From Nitrosomonas sp. PY1 (GTDB taxonomy: Bacteria; Pseudomonadota; Gammaproteobacteria; Burkholderiales; Nitrosomonadaceae), in contig NZ_BQXC01000001.1 in the NCBI RefSeq assembly GCF_022836435.1, forward strand, positions 1,996,121 through 2,060,120: 64,000 bases of DNA, written 5' to 3'. Numbering within the stretch: the first letter of the stretch is position 1; each line of letters opens with the position of its first letter. A model generated the notes under the pieces. The model did no database searches, was not told where the DNA came from, and was given only the letters and a program-made list of their open reading frames with translations. This document shows positions 33,514 to 44,012 of the stretch, piece after piece. Position numbers and translations under genes: made by a program.

Positions 33514-34502
33514 TGAGACCAGATCGATTGCCAACGTTGGCCTTGACTGCAGGTGAACCTGCCGGTATTGGTCCTGATTTATGCATACAAATTGCACAGC
33601 AATCCATTGCATGTAAATTAGTGATTATTGCGGATCGGGAATTATTGCAAATTCGCGCGCAGCAACTTAAGTTACCGATACAAATTCAAGATGCTTCCAT
33701 TCATAGCGACATACACAAGCCAGGTAGCTTGAATGTATTGCACATTCCATTGTCACAGCCGGCATTACCCGGAAAGTTAAACTCGCACAATGCACAATAC
33801 GTACTAAAAACACTCGATATTGCAATCGCGGGATGCCAATCGGGCCAATTCGATGCCATGGTAACTGCCCCCGTTCACAAAGGTATCATCAATGATGCCG
33901 GCATTACGTTTACCGGACATACCGAATACTTAGCGGAAGCTACGCGAAGCCCTGTCGTAATGATGTTAATAGGTGGCAATATGCGTGTCACAATTGCGAC
34001 CACTCACATACCCCTCAAAGATGTAGCAGCTGCGATTACACCTCAACTTATCGAAAATAAACTACGCATTATTCATCAGGACTTGATCGATCGCTTTAAA
34101 ATCAGCAAACCACGCATTGCCGTCGCGGGGCTCAACCCACATGCAGGAGAGTCAGGTCATTTGGGCCGCGAAGAGATTGATATCATTATCCCGTCAATAG
34201 AGAAATTAAATGCCGAAGGTATGCGTTTAATCGGTCCCATTCCTGCAGATACACTTTTCAATCCCTCACAACTGAATCAATATGATTGCATTTTTACCAT
34301 GTACCATGACCAAGGATTACCGGTACTTAAACACGCAAGCTTCGGTGGTGGTATTAACGTTACTTTAGGACTCCCAATTATTCGCACATCAGTCGATCAC
34401 GGCACAGCTTTGGATTTAGCCGGAACAGGACAAGCACACCATGGCAGCTTAATCGCTGCAATCAATATGGCCATTGAGCTTGCCAATATTCAGTTTGCTT
34501 AA
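33513..34502 (+). CDS. pdxA: 4-hydroxythreonine-4-phosphate dehydrogenase
   Basis: PdxA oxidises 4-phosphohydroxy-L-threonine in pyridoxal phosphate synthesis. The 329 residues carry LALTAGEPAGIGPDL at the start, TAPVHKGIIN, FTGHTEYLA, and the C-terminal CIFTMYHDQGLPVLK with metal-binding His. The start is GTG, whose first base is the last base of the surA stop. The stop directly abuts the rsmA ATG. Such tight spacing indicates translational coupling. Confidence 0.95.
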   Translation: MRPDRLPTLALTAGEPAGIGPDLCIQIAQQSIACKLVIIADRELLQIRAQQLKLPIQIQDASIHSDIHKPGSLNVLHIPLSQPALPGKLNSHNAQYVLKTLDIAIAGCQSGQFDAMVTAPVHKGIINDAGITFTGHTEYLAEATRSPVVMMLIGGNMRVTIATTHIPLKDVAAAITPQLIENKLRIIHQDLIDRFKISKPRIAVAGLNPHAGESGHLGREEIDIIIPSIEKLNAEGMRLIGPIPADTLFNPSQLNQYDCIFTMYHDQGLPVLKHASFGGGINVTLGLPIIRTSVDHGTALDLAGTGQAHHGSLIAAINMAIELANIQFA

Positions 34503-35276
34503 ATGCAGCATATCCCACGTAAACGTTTTGGTCAGAATTTTCTAATCGACCCATACATCATCGCTAACATTGTTGCCGAGATTAATCCACAAAAAGACGA
34601 CCGTATGATTGAGATTGGCCCTGGACTAGGCGCACTAACCAATCCACTGTTACAACGCCTTAATCATCTATCTGTGATCGAAATTGATCGCGATATCGTT
34701 GCGCGACTCAAAACACTATTTTCTCCGGATAAACTGACCATTTATGCAATTGATGCCCTTAAGTTTGATTTCTCATCCCTGGGTAGTCAACTTCGCACCG
34801 TTGGAAACTTGCCTTACAATATTTCGACGCCTTTGTTATTCCACCTAAGTCAATATTCAGAAAACATTCTCGATATGCATTTTATGCTGCAAAAAGAAGT
34901 AGTGCAGCGCTTAACTGCGAAACCTGGAGTATCGGATTACAGTCGCCTTTCAGTAATGATGCAATACCACTTTAATATGACACATGTTTTCAACGTGCCA
35001 CCGCAATCATTTTCACCAGCACCTAAAGTCGATTCCGCTATCATCGAAATGATTCCTCGACCCCGAAAAAATAAAAACGCTCACAATGAGCTATTATTCT
35101 CGCAAATTGTTTTAGCAGCGTTTTCTCAACGTCGCAAAACATTGAGAAACACGCTTCAGCAATATTTGGCTGCTAATGATTTCAATAAAATTGGCATCGA
35201 TTCAAGAATGCGCGCAGAAAATTTATCGGTAGAAAATTTTGTCACGATTACAAACCTTTGCTACTCTAGAAAATAG
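34503..35276 (+). CDS. rsmA: 16S rRNA (adenine1518/1519-N6)-dimethyltransferase
   Basis: RsmA (KsgA) dimethylates two adjacent adenines near the 3' end of 16S rRNA and serves as a ribosome assembly checkpoint. The 257-residue protein has QNFL near the start, the SAM-binding motif IGPGLGALT, the catalytic NLPYNIS box, and the PAPKVDSAI region. It is the last gene of the operon. Confidence 0.96.
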   Translation: MQHIPRKRFGQNFLIDPYIIANIVAEINPQKDDRMIEIGPGLGALTNPLLQRLNHLSVIEIDRDIVARLKTLFSPDKLTIYAIDALKFDFSSLGSQLRTVGNLPYNISTPLLFHLSQYSENILDMHFMLQKEVVQRLTAKPGVSDYSRLSVMMQYHFNMTHVFNVPPQSFSPAPKVDSAIIEMIPRPRKNKNAHNELLFSQIVLAAFSQRRKTLRNTLQQYLAANDFNKIGIDSRMRAENLSVENFVTITNLCYSRK

Positions 35277-35522
35277 AATTCGCATTCGATTATTTAGGCG
35301 CCAATCACAGCACAACAACATATCTCATTGAATATAATAATTATTTATTTTCCCCTGATATTACCAAGCGGGATTGATTGTGATAAACTAACCAGCAGCT
35401 AAATCAGTTTCCGTAGTTTAAGCTGTTTATAGCGCTTGCATATTTAATGACTTCATATCGAGGAAATTAGATTTTTATAACAACTAGAAATAAAGAAACT
35501 TTTATCGAAAAGGAATACAAAT

Positions 35523-35942
35523 ATGGATCTTTTTGAAAAGATTGCCAGTAAATTCGTTACCGATACTAACAATGACGGTAAGATTGATGCACAAGATGTT
35601 GCTAACACATTTAAAAGCTTGGTTTCTGAAACTTCAGACTCAATCGATCTAAATGGCTTGGTAGAGAAGTTTAAAAAAGCGAATTTATCCGAGACAGTTT
35701 CATCTTGGTTGAGTAATGGAGAAAACAAGCCTATTACTGCTCAACATATTGATGAGGTTTTTGATACCGAAAAATTAAAAGCCTTTGCAAACTCTTTAAA
35801 AATGGAAATCACTGAAGCAAAAGAAATGCTTGCAAAAGCCATTCCAAATTTAGTCGATAAATTCAGCAGTGACGGTAAACTGTTGGATATCAAATCTACA
35901 GATACCACCAGCTTACTCGACAAAATTAAAAAGCTGTTCTAG
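35523..35942 (+). CDS. YidB-like protein with N-terminal EF-hand
   Basis: A 139-residue protein. Residues 14-25 read DTNNDGKIDAQD, an EF-hand/dockerin-type calcium loop with acidic ligands at spaced positions. The second half (WLSNGENKPITAQHIDEVF) matches the YidB/DUF937 family pattern, in which a small helical domain ends with a K-L stretch. No signal peptide is seen, so it should be cytoplasmic. A good ribosome site (AAAAGGAA) precedes the ATG. The combination of the two parts is uncommon in my experience. The function is unknown. Confidence 0.7.
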   Translation: MDLFEKIASKFVTDTNNDGKIDAQDVANTFKSLVSETSDSIDLNGLVEKFKKANLSETVSSWLSNGENKPITAQHIDEVFDTEKLKAFANSLKMEITEAKEMLAKAIPNLVDKFSSDGKLLDIKSTDTTSLLDKIKKLF

Positions 35943-36098
35943 TTTCTGATGTTTCAATAGGCCGTTGGAAAACGCATTGAATGTAACCGATACAAGAGAA
36001 AAATGAGAGTCTATACTCAACGCATGAATATCTTGAACCTTTTAAGTAACAGCAACGCAAATAGTTTTTCAACGGGCCTGCAAGCAAGCCCGCTTATA

Positions 36099-37025
36099 TC
36101 AGTGCAGAGCAGTAGATTTTCTGCCCATAATCTTCTGAATGGATATTGTTACCAGTAAGGTCACGCCACCAGCAGTAACTCCAACGAACGCGTTACCCAG
36201 CATCTTAATCAGATTTTTTACAAAATCACCATTCGAATTTTGTGCTAATGCATCCAGCCAACTTGTTAAATCAGGTATCCCATGTACTAAAATTCCGCCA
36301 CCAACCAGAAACATAGCTGCAGTCCCAATAATTGAAAGAAAACGCATTAACCAGGGGGCTATCTGCAATATCGATCTTCCAATAGCTCTGAGAATAATCG
36401 AACGGCTATGTTGCAACCACAAACCAAAATCATCCATTTTGATAATGAAAGCGACGAATCCATAGACTATTACCGTCATAAACAATGCAATCGCACTCAA
36501 TACGCCTATACGTACCATTAATGTCTCAGTAGCTACGACACTTAAACTAATGACAATAATTTCAGCCGACAAAATAAAATCTGTCCGAATCGCACCTTTG
36601 ATTTTATCTTGTTCAAAAGACGCCAAATCGGCCGTTGGATCTAAGATATGCGGTAACTGGTCTTTCTCCTCTATCGCTTCTTTTTGATCGCGTAAGAAAC
36701 GGTGCGCTAACTTCTCAAAACCTTCATAGCATAAAAAAATACCCCCCATCATCAACAAAGGCACCACCAACCACGGCACAAAGGCACTAACTAACAATGC
36801 AGCAGGAACCAAAATGGCCTTATTTAAAATAGATCCCTTAGCAACTGCCCAAATCACTGGTAATTCTCTGTTGGCCTGCACACCTGTAATTTGCTGCGCA
36901 TTCAAGGCAAGATCGTCGCCCAATACGCCAGTAGTTTTTTTCGCAGCCAGTTTACTCAATGCGGCCACATCATCCAATACACTGGCAATATCATCCAGGA
37001 GAGCTAATAAGCCTGCAACAGCCAT
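36099..37025 (-). CDS. DUF808 (YedI-family) inner-membrane protein
   Basis: A 308-residue integral membrane protein with about six to seven hydrophobic segments. It has the DUF808/YedI features: LLALLDDIASVLDDVAALSK at the N-terminus, a DDLALNAQQITG box, and RELPVIWAVAKGSILNK. The role of the family is unknown. The gene stands alone on the minus strand. Confidence 0.88.
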   Translation of the reverse strand: MAVAGLLALLDDIASVLDDVAALSKLAAKKTTGVLGDDLALNAQQITGVQANRELPVIWAVAKGSILNKAILVPAALLVSAFVPWLVVPLLMMGGIFLCYEGFEKLAHRFLRDQKEAIEEKDQLPHILDPTADLASFEQDKIKGAIRTDFILSAEIIVISLSVVATETLMVRIGVLSAIALFMTVIVYGFVAFIIKMDDFGLWLQHSRSIILRAIGRSILQIAPWLMRFLSIIGTAAMFLVGGGILVHGIPDLTSWLDALAQNSNGDFVKNLIKMLGNAFVGVTAGGVTLLVTISIQKIMGRKSTALH

Positions 37026-37289
37026 AATTATATAAACACCATAAAATTATTGATTATAATCAAATAGCAGAAGAATTTATTTTAATATCAAGACTGAACA
37101 GCACAACGCATACCAATCTGAACGTTCGGGATTATACGCATGCCATATCTTATGGCAACTTCCTGGCAACAATTCAAATAGCTGATCTATTCAATAAAGA
37201 ATCACATCAATCGCGCTATATATTCACCAATGTGGTGGCTCATAAAGATTAGCGTTAGCAAAAATTGCCCTTGTAATCAACACCGATTA

Positions 37290-38681
37290 CTAAAAGCGCC
37301 AATCAAGCTGCAAGCCACCAATATTGAGCTGCTCTGAATAGTGGCCAACCAAAGTATCGGCACTTACACCTTGCTTATTTATTGCCAAATCACCCACAAA
37401 TAAATGCGCATAAGCACCATGAATGTGAATATTTTGAGAAAGCGCGTAAGTAAAACCAAAGGTCAGCCAATACCTATCACCATCCGGAATCCTAGGAGAT
37501 CGGAGTTGCGCTCCAGAAACTGGACTTTGATCATATGCAAAGCCACTACGCAATGCCCATTTATTCGATTCTGATTGATAATTAGCGCCGAATGCATACC
37601 GCCAAGTATCACGCCAATTTAATGTTAATGTATCATCCGGTTGTATTGATGCAAAATCTGTTCTCAGCTCACGTATTAAACTCCAGTGCGTCCACAAAGC
37701 ATCGGCCGACAAAGTCCAATGCGGTGTAATACGATAGGAAAAACCAAATAGCACATTATCGGGTAATGTTACGGAAGCCTTTGCGTGAGTATCAATGAAC
37801 TGACCTCCTCGTGTAAACATGGCAGCATTATCTGGAACCGAGAAGTCTACTTTGCTATGCACATCATGTGATACTCGGGAACGATAACTGGCACCCAGAC
37901 GAAAATTCTGAGTAAGTGCATAAAAAGCCCCAAAATTATAACCAAAGCCGACACTATCGCCTTTCAAAGAAACATGCCCATCATTTAATTGTGGCAGCGC
38001 GCCTTGACTGAAACACTCAGAAGGATTTCTGAATTGCACGCATATTGCGCCGAAATCTATCGCGTTGGTCAATGTCGTTTGCATATATTGCACATTAAAA
38101 CCAACTCCCAATGAAAACTTTTCTGTTACTTTAAACGCAACCGAGGGATTAAAATTGATGTGCTTCAGTTCGGAATCCAATGCCTGATATCGCCCTTTCC
38201 AATCGGAATTGTAGCTATTCTTCATACCAAATAATGTATTGACCCCGAACCCAAGTGTTATCCGATTAGTCAATGGATGCACATAATACATATTGGGAAT
38301 AAAAGCCCAATTCCCAGCATTTCCACCATCATTGCCTAGTAACGGGAAACTACGAGAAGCGGAACCAAAATGTGAACTATCATTGTGAAAATTAACTGAT
38401 GGCGCAATCACATAACCCGCGACCGAAAGTAGCCTACTTTCGCTTTGACTCATCGCGGCAGGATTAAAAAATACTGTACTGGCATCACTAAAATTAGTCG
38501 GCGCACCAGAAAACGCTTGACCCATTTCCTTAGCACTTTGTTCCATCAGCGCAATACCACTACCGAACGCCGACATTGCCGGCCAAAGTAAGATACAGCC
38601 CAGGAAATTAAATATTCTATGCCAATAATATATAATGGCACGGTACGGTTGAATCATTGCTATTCCTGATAAAAATTTCAC
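37290..38681 (-). CDS. OmpP1/FadL-family outer-membrane transporter
   Basis: A 463-residue outer-membrane beta barrel of the FadL/TodX type, which carries long-chain fatty acids or hydrophobic compounds inward. After a signal segment ending near FGSG, the typical N-terminal hatch SAKEMGQAFSGA precedes FFNPAAMS. The end alternates aromatic strand residues and closes with a C-terminal Phe (LDWRF), as required for barrel assembly. An alternative ATG at 38,657 shortens the start. The beta-oxidation genes at 22-26 kb could use its substrates. Confidence 0.9.
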   Translation of the reverse strand: MKFLSGIAMIQPYRAIIYYWHRIFNFLGCILLWPAMSAFGSGIALMEQSAKEMGQAFSGAPTNFSDASTVFFNPAAMSQSESRLLSVAGYVIAPSVNFHNDSSHFGSASRSFPLLGNDGGNAGNWAFIPNMYYVHPLTNRITLGFGVNTLFGMKNSYNSDWKGRYQALDSELKHINFNPSVAFKVTEKFSLGVGFNVQYMQTTLTNAIDFGAICVQFRNPSECFSQGALPQLNDGHVSLKGDSVGFGYNFGAFYALTQNFRLGASYRSRVSHDVHSKVDFSVPDNAAMFTRGGQFIDTHAKASVTLPDNVLFGFSYRITPHWTLSADALWTHWSLIRELRTDFASIQPDDTLTLNWRDTWRYAFGANYQSESNKWALRSGFAYDQSPVSGAQLRSPRIPDGDRYWLTFGFTYALSQNIHIHGAYAHLFVGDLAINKQGVSADTLVGHYSEQLNIGGLQLDWRF

Positions 38682-38865
38682 ACCGTCAAATAAAGAAAGA
38701 TCCGTGTTTTTTATTATCTGTTTTTCTCTACGGGTATAATCTGATTATGCAATCGGAAAGATAACTATTTAAACACTCAATAAAATGATTTGGAAGATAT
38801 TTTTATCAATTAAGTATATTTAGATTCCTACGGAAATTATCATATAAACTCAATCCAGACTTGAA

Positions 38866-41388
38866 ATGAAGGCTGAAGAAAAACAATCAGATCTAAATCA
38901 CCTGGATAAAAATCACTTATCTGATCGGTCTAATCATTCCAATGCAGTGCTTGCAGAGCAAATCAAATTACTCTATTTTCAAACAAATAAGGCGCTAGCA
39001 GCCTCGTTATTGATATCTTTTGCCTACGCTTTCATTTTATGGGATCACATTTCTCAGCCGATATTACTGGGCTGGTTTTCCGCGATTTGTTTACTAACTT
39101 TCGCCCGATTCTTACTAGCAGCTACTTATTTTCACAAGAATCCCGACAATGCAGCATCTCTTCAGTGGGGTAATTATTTTCTTGTCGGCGTAGGGCTATC
39201 TGGAATTCTTTGGGGTATCGCTGGAGGAGCTTTCTTTGTTTCAGACGATATGCGGAATCAGCTGCTTCTTGCCTACATCCTGGGAGGAATGATTGCGGGC
39301 GCAATGGCTGCTTTATCTTCATACCCCGGTGCCTTTTTGCTATTCACAATTCCTGCTATCGCGCCTTATACTTATCGCATATTCACTCATCCGAATCATG
39401 ATCACATCGTAATTGGCACTACCGTTTTGCTTTTCGCTTTTTTGATGTGGTGCATATCACGTCGACTGTATCAAACCATCATTGATTCATTAAATCTTCG
39501 ATTTGAAAATCATGATTTGATTAATCATTTACAACAAGCACATAAATTACAGAACACTGTAAACTCAGAATTACAAACCCAGATTACCGAAAAAAATCTT
39601 ACGCAACACGCATTGCAAGCATCAAAACTCGAACTCGAACAACGTATTCTAGAACGAACAGCCGAATTAGCTCTATCAAATGACCGCTTGTATCGCGAAA
39701 AAGAATTGTTCCAAGTTACTCTAGCCAGTATTGGCGATGCCGTCATCACAACAGATGCAATGGATCGAATCAACTATCTCAATCCAATCGCAGAAATATA
39801 CACCGGATGGAATAGTGATAAGGTTCATGGTATTCCGATACAAGAAATATTCCGAGTTAAGGATATCATCAATCAGAATGTTATTGGAAATCCACTCTTT
39901 ATTGATTTATCTTCAACCGGGACAGGCAAATCCAAAAAGAATCGGGAATGTATACTGACACGTAGGGACAAACATGAATTCATCATTGATTACTCGGTGG
40001 CGCCGATACGTGACCACCAAAACCAAATCATCGGTAGCGTATTGATTTTTCGCGATGTAACTGAACAACGTAAACTAACCGACAAACTTACTTATCAAGT
40101 CACGCATGACTCTCTAACCGGTTTGTTAAATCGCGGTGAATTTGAGAAGCGCTTAAGAAAAATACTCAAATCATTTCGCCAGTATGATGTTCATGCACTG
40201 TTATTCCTAGATTTGGATCAATTTAAGACCATCAACGACACTTGTGGACATAGTGCAGGCGATGATTTACTACGACAGGTCACCGCGCTGTTAAACTCTA
40301 AATTACGCACCAGAGACACGCTTGCGCGACTGGGCGGTGATGAATTCGGTGTTATTCTAGAGCACTGCCCTGAAGAAGAAGCTTTACAAGTTGCAAATAC
40401 TTTACGGGAATTAGTACAGGATTTTCGTTTTCAATGGCACGATAAAACTTTCTCCATCGGTGTCAGCATTGGCCTCTATTCAATTAATCGCGCCAATCAG
40501 GCATTAGAAGATGTTTTGAATGCTGCCGATAATGCTTGTATGGCTGCTAAAAACCAAGGTCGGAATCAAGTACAGATCTATCGCGAAGAGGATTTTACGG
40601 CACAGGACAATAATGAAGCTCAATGGCTACCACGTATCCAGAGTGCCATAACAAATCAGAATTTATGTCTTTACTTCCAACCAATTGTTGCCATTTCCCA
40701 TTCCAGTAACTTGAAGGAGCATGGTGAAATTTTAGTGCGGCTTTATGGCGAGAAAAATCAATTAATCCTACCAAATTCTTTCTTACCCGTAGCTGAACGC
40801 TATCACCAAATGCTAGAAATCGATCGTTGGGTCATTAAAGAATCGCTAGAGCTCATCAATATTCGACTTAAACAACAATCAAGAGGACTGTATGTTATCA
40901 ATCTATCTGCACATGCCCTTAATAATGAAAACTTTCTAGATTATGTTGTCAACCACCTTAATCAACAAACTTTCCATGCTTCGAATATTTGCTTTGAAAT
41001 TACGGAGAATATTGCACTTGCCGATTTACAACGCGCAGTAGAGTTTATTGGTGCACTCAAAAATTTAGGTTGTCATTTCTCGATGGATGATTTTGGTGGT
41101 AATCCATCTTCTTTCAGTTATTTAAAGAATATTCCTATCGATTACTTAAAAATTAATGGTCAGCTTATTAGAAACCTCCGCAATGATACAATTGATCGAG
41201 CCATGATCGAATCAATCAATCACATTGCACATCACATGAAATTAGAAACCATCGCAGAATGGGTTGAAGATATTCAAACACTACAGTTACTCGAGGAAAT
41301 TGGTATCGACTATGTACAAGGATTTGGTTTAGCTAAGCCATACCTATTCTCCTCAGCAGCTCCGCAAAAACAATACATAATTCACTAG
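38866..41388 (+). CDS. Membrane-bound c-di-GMP enzyme: PAS-GGDEF-EAL
   Basis: An 840-residue signalling protein. About six hydrophobic segments occupy residues 40-200, followed by a coiled coil. A PAS domain spans about 285-400 (DAMDRINYLNPIAEIYTGW), and a GGDEF domain is centred near 490 (LGGDEF, with an upstream RTRD inhibitory site). An EAL domain fills the rest. The first motif is GEILVRL instead of EALLR, and DDFGGNPSSF replaces DDFGTGYSS. The acidic pair, the Lys in YLKING and the Gln in VQGFGL remain, so hydrolysis is possible. It likely makes or breaks c-di-GMP in response to a membrane or PAS signal. Confidence 0.9.
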   Translation: MKAEEKQSDLNHLDKNHLSDRSNHSNAVLAEQIKLLYFQTNKALAASLLISFAYAFILWDHISQPILLGWFSAICLLTFARFLLAATYFHKNPDNAASLQWGNYFLVGVGLSGILWGIAGGAFFVSDDMRNQLLLAYILGGMIAGAMAALSSYPGAFLLFTIPAIAPYTYRIFTHPNHDHIVIGTTVLLFAFLMWCISRRLYQTIIDSLNLRFENHDLINHLQQAHKLQNTVNSELQTQITEKNLTQHALQASKLELEQRILERTAELALSNDRLYREKELFQVTLASIGDAVITTDAMDRINYLNPIAEIYTGWNSDKVHGIPIQEIFRVKDIINQNVIGNPLFIDLSSTGTGKSKKNRECILTRRDKHEFIIDYSVAPIRDHQNQIIGSVLIFRDVTEQRKLTDKLTYQVTHDSLTGLLNRGEFEKRLRKILKSFRQYDVHALLFLDLDQFKTINDTCGHSAGDDLLRQVTALLNSKLRTRDTLARLGGDEFGVILEHCPEEEALQVANTLRELVQDFRFQWHDKTFSIGVSIGLYSINRANQALEDVLNAADNACMAAKNQGRNQVQIYREEDFTAQDNNEAQWLPRIQSAITNQNLCLYFQPIVAISHSSNLKEHGEILVRLYGEKNQLILPNSFLPVAERYHQMLEIDRWVIKESLELINIRLKQQSRGLYVINLSAHALNNENFLDYVVNHLNQQTFHASNICFEITENIALADLQRAVEFIGALKNLGCHFSMDDFGGNPSSFSYLKNIPIDYLKINGQLIRNLRNDTIDRAMIESINHIAHHMKLETIAEWVEDIQTLQLLEEIGIDYVQGFGLAKPYLFSSAAPQKQYIIH

Positions 41389-41407
41389 TTGGTAACAAGT
41401 TACCCCT

Positions 41408-41779
41408 TTAAGAATGGTTGGGGTTTTTCGGCTCGGCAAGACGAGTCTCCAATGCATCCGCTAAAGCACTCCGTTCGAGATTATTCATTTCAATACCTAC
41501 ATCTTTTAAAGCAACATCCAACACATATCGGATCGGTGAGTTTCTTTTAGTTTGCAATTGCATAACAGATTGATGCAGCACTACCATTTCTGAGAGTATC
41601 GGTATATTGCTTGTGTCCAGCTTTGGTCTATCTCCACTAGATTGATTCGATTCGGGATTTTCGTTCTGCATGCTATTAGTCCCACTTTCAAGCTGATTCT
41701 GATATTTATTCAGTAGGTTACTAAACTTTTCAAGTATTTCTGTATCATCAAGATCTGCAGAAGAGTCGTTTTCAAACAT
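41408..41779 (-). CDS. Small acidic protein of unknown function
   Basis: A 123-residue protein, acidic at the N-terminus, with a low-complexity Asn/Ser/Glu-rich middle and a helical C-terminal part. No family is recognised. It starts 24 bases after holC ends, so they may share a transcript. The start MFENDSS is chosen because the two extra upstream codons of the longer version lack a ribosome site. Confidence 0.6.
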   Translation of the reverse strand: MFENDSSADLDDTEILEKFSNLLNKYQNQLESGTNSMQNENPESNQSSGDRPKLDTSNIPILSEMVVLHQSVMQLQTKRNSPIRYVLDVALKDVGIEMNNLERSALADALETRLAEPKNPNHS

Positions 41780-41802
41780 AATAATGTGCCAAATCAATAA
41801 TT

Positions 41803-42246
41803 TTAAGAAAGTACAGAATCATTTAAATCATAATGTTGAATATGCAATCCCATTTGCTTATAGTTGCGGTAGCGCTCACGGGCATTCTCACTGTCTTGAT
41901 TGGATAAATCCGCGATTTCAATCAATCGATCAAATTGTTCAAATAACGGCGGACATTGATCATGCAAATTCAATAAAACATCATAATCTTGATCTGAATG
42001 AATTTGATTGCTAATAATCGCGGGTGACAGCTTATATACTTGCTCATTGTCTTTACCTAGCGCTGAACAATGCGGCACAAAGCTAATTGCAGAAAAAGTC
42101 CACAGCAATTCATCCATCTTTTCCGCCAAAGCAACATCGGGGGTATAAATAAGCACTCGCATATTTTTCTGAAGCGCTTTAGCGCAAAGACGACAGGCTG
42201 TGACTAATTTGTCACGTGCACCAGAATAAAAATAAATCTGTGTCAT
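41803..42246 (-). CDS. holC: DNA polymerase III subunit chi
   Basis: The chi subunit links the clamp loader to single-strand binding protein on the lagging strand. The 147-residue product has TQIYFYSGARDKL at the start, the CRLCAKALQKNMRVLIYT helix and strand, and ALGKDNEQVYKLSPAIISN. It follows pepA by 43 bases, the order pepA-holC common in beta- and gammaproteobacteria. The usual valS is not downstream. Confidence 0.92.
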   Translation of the reverse strand: MTQIYFYSGARDKLVTACRLCAKALQKNMRVLIYTPDVALAEKMDELLWTFSAISFVPHCSALGKDNEQVYKLSPAIISNQIHSDQDYDVLLNLHDQCPPLFEQFDRLIEIADLSNQDSENARERYRNYKQMGLHIQHYDLNDSVLS

Positions 42247-42288
42247 TCACGTTAAAATGGCTAAATCAGTTCAAAAATTCCATCAAAA

Positions 42289-43785
42289 TTAACTATTAAC
42301 CTGCGATTGCGTCATCAAGAATTGACATAATAACGGAACAGGGCGTCCAGTAGAGCCCTTATCTTTACCTGATTTCCACGCAGTTCCGGCAATATCTAAA
42401 TGAGCCCAACGGTATTTTTTTGTAAACCGTGACAAAAAGCACGCAGCTGAAATCGTTCCTGCGGCCCGACCACCAATATTTGCCATATCGGCAAAATTAC
42501 TTTTCAGCAAATCTTGGTATTCATCCCACAAAGGCAACTGCCATGCGCGATCGCCAATTTTCTCACCGGCCGCCAATAATTCTTCCACCAAATCATCATT
42601 ATTTCCCATTAATCCACTCGTAAAATTACCAAGCGCAATGACACAGGCCCCTGTCAGCGTGGCAATGTCAATCACTGCTTTGGGTTGAAAGCGTTCGGCG
42701 TAGGTCAAGGCATCGCATAGTATCAGTCTACCTTCCGCATCGGTATTTAAAATTTCGATTGTCTGCCCTGACATGCTGGTAACCACATCACCCGGTTTGG
42801 TCGCTTTTCCACTGGGCATATTTTCCGTTGTAGGGATAATACCGATAACATTAATGGGCAATTTCATTGCTGCAACAGCATACAGTGTCCCTAATACACT
42901 GCCTGCCCCACTCATATCGAATTTCATCTCATCCATATCTGCTGCCGGCTTAAGCGAAATTCCACCGGTATCGAAAGTGACACCCTTCCCTACCAGCACA
43001 TAGGGATTATCTTTCTTCTCTAATCCGTAATATTCCAAAACAATCAATTTAGCTGGTTCATGACTACCTTGCGCAACAGACAAGAGCGATCCCATACCTA
43101 GTTTTTCCATATCTTTCTCATCAAGCACGTCGGCTTTAATTTTATGCGACTTGGCTAAATCTTTTGCCTGTTTAGCAAGATACGTAGGTGTACAAATATT
43201 CGGCGCCAAATTGCCTAAATCTTTTGCCAAATTCATTCCTTGTGCAATGGCCAACCCTTGGTGCATAGCACGCTCGCACACTTCGAGTTCAGCGCGATTC
43301 TCGATATAACAAATCACTTTCCGCAAGCTGCTCGTTTCATCATCAGGATTACTTTTAAGTCGATCGAATCGGTAATTGCTACCGACTACTTGAATCACAA
43401 TCTGGCAAACTTTCCAATCGTTAGTACTTCTTTTCATTGAAAAATCAGACAGGAATAAAGCCACATCAGTTACTCCCGTTTTTTGCAAAGTGGATAAAAT
43501 CGAGCCAATTACTCCTTGCAAGGATTTTTCATTGAATTCTTGCTCCTTACCCAACCCGACTAACAACACTCTTTTAAATAAAGTACCTGGAACATGATGT
43601 AATAATAGGCAAGTTCCAACTTTACCTTCCATGTCTCCTAAGGTCAGTAGATTTCTAATATACCCTTGAGAAGCTTTGTCCAGAATCTTCGCTGAATTAG
43701 CTAATTTCCTAGAATCAAAAACACCTACTACCGCACACGCACCCCTTTGTTTTTCAGCGTTTCCCACTTTAATTACAAAATCCAC
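42289..43785 (-). CDS. pepA: Leucyl aminopeptidase (M17), PepA
   Basis: PepA removes N-terminal amino acids with two metal ions; in some bacteria it also binds DNA at recombination sites. The 498-residue product has the C-terminal catalytic domain with VGKGVTFDTGGISLKP (metal-binding Lys and Asp) and the signature NTDAEGRLIL. It is transcribed with holC. A 227-base region separates it from the divergent signalling gene. Confidence 0.96.
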   Translation of the reverse strand: MDFVIKVGNAEKQRGACAVVGVFDSRKLANSAKILDKASQGYIRNLLTLGDMEGKVGTCLLLHHVPGTLFKRVLLVGLGKEQEFNEKSLQGVIGSILSTLQKTGVTDVALFLSDFSMKRSTNDWKVCQIVIQVVGSNYRFDRLKSNPDDETSSLRKVICYIENRAELEVCERAMHQGLAIAQGMNLAKDLGNLAPNICTPTYLAKQAKDLAKSHKIKADVLDEKDMEKLGMGSLLSVAQGSHEPAKLIVLEYYGLEKKDNPYVLVGKGVTFDTGGISLKPAADMDEMKFDMSGAGSVLGTLYAVAAMKLPINVIGIIPTTENMPSGKATKPGDVVTSMSGQTIEILNTDAEGRLILCDALTYAERFQPKAVIDIATLTGACVIALGNFTSGLMGNNDDLVEELLAAGEKIGDRAWQLPLWDEYQDLLKSNFADMANIGGRAAGTISAACFLSRFTKKYRWAHLDIAGTAWKSGKDKGSTGRPVPLLCQFLMTQSQVNS

Positions 43786-44012
43786 CTTAGACTCCTTTTT
43801 ATGAAATTGTCCTAATTATTTTTCAAGATTAAGTAGCATAGCACTTCAACATTAAAAAGAATAACATCAAACATACAATCAGTTATGTTTCTAAGGAAAA
43901 TAACCTCTTTTTCCTGCCCTACTCAAGCTAAGCATATGAATAACCTTTATACTATAATGACTGCTTATTGCTGATTGACCAATTAATGTATTTGAGTTGA
44001 GAGAATGATTAA

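Noticed and set aside
40600..41388. The EAL domain as a degenerate, inactive domain
   Set aside because: The EAL box is altered to EIL and the DDFG loop is unusual, but the acidic pair, Lys and Gln needed for activity are still present.
41391..41404. Small inverted repeat GGTAAC/GTTACC between convergent genes
   Set aside because: Only 6 bp with a 2-base loop and no T-run; too weak to call.
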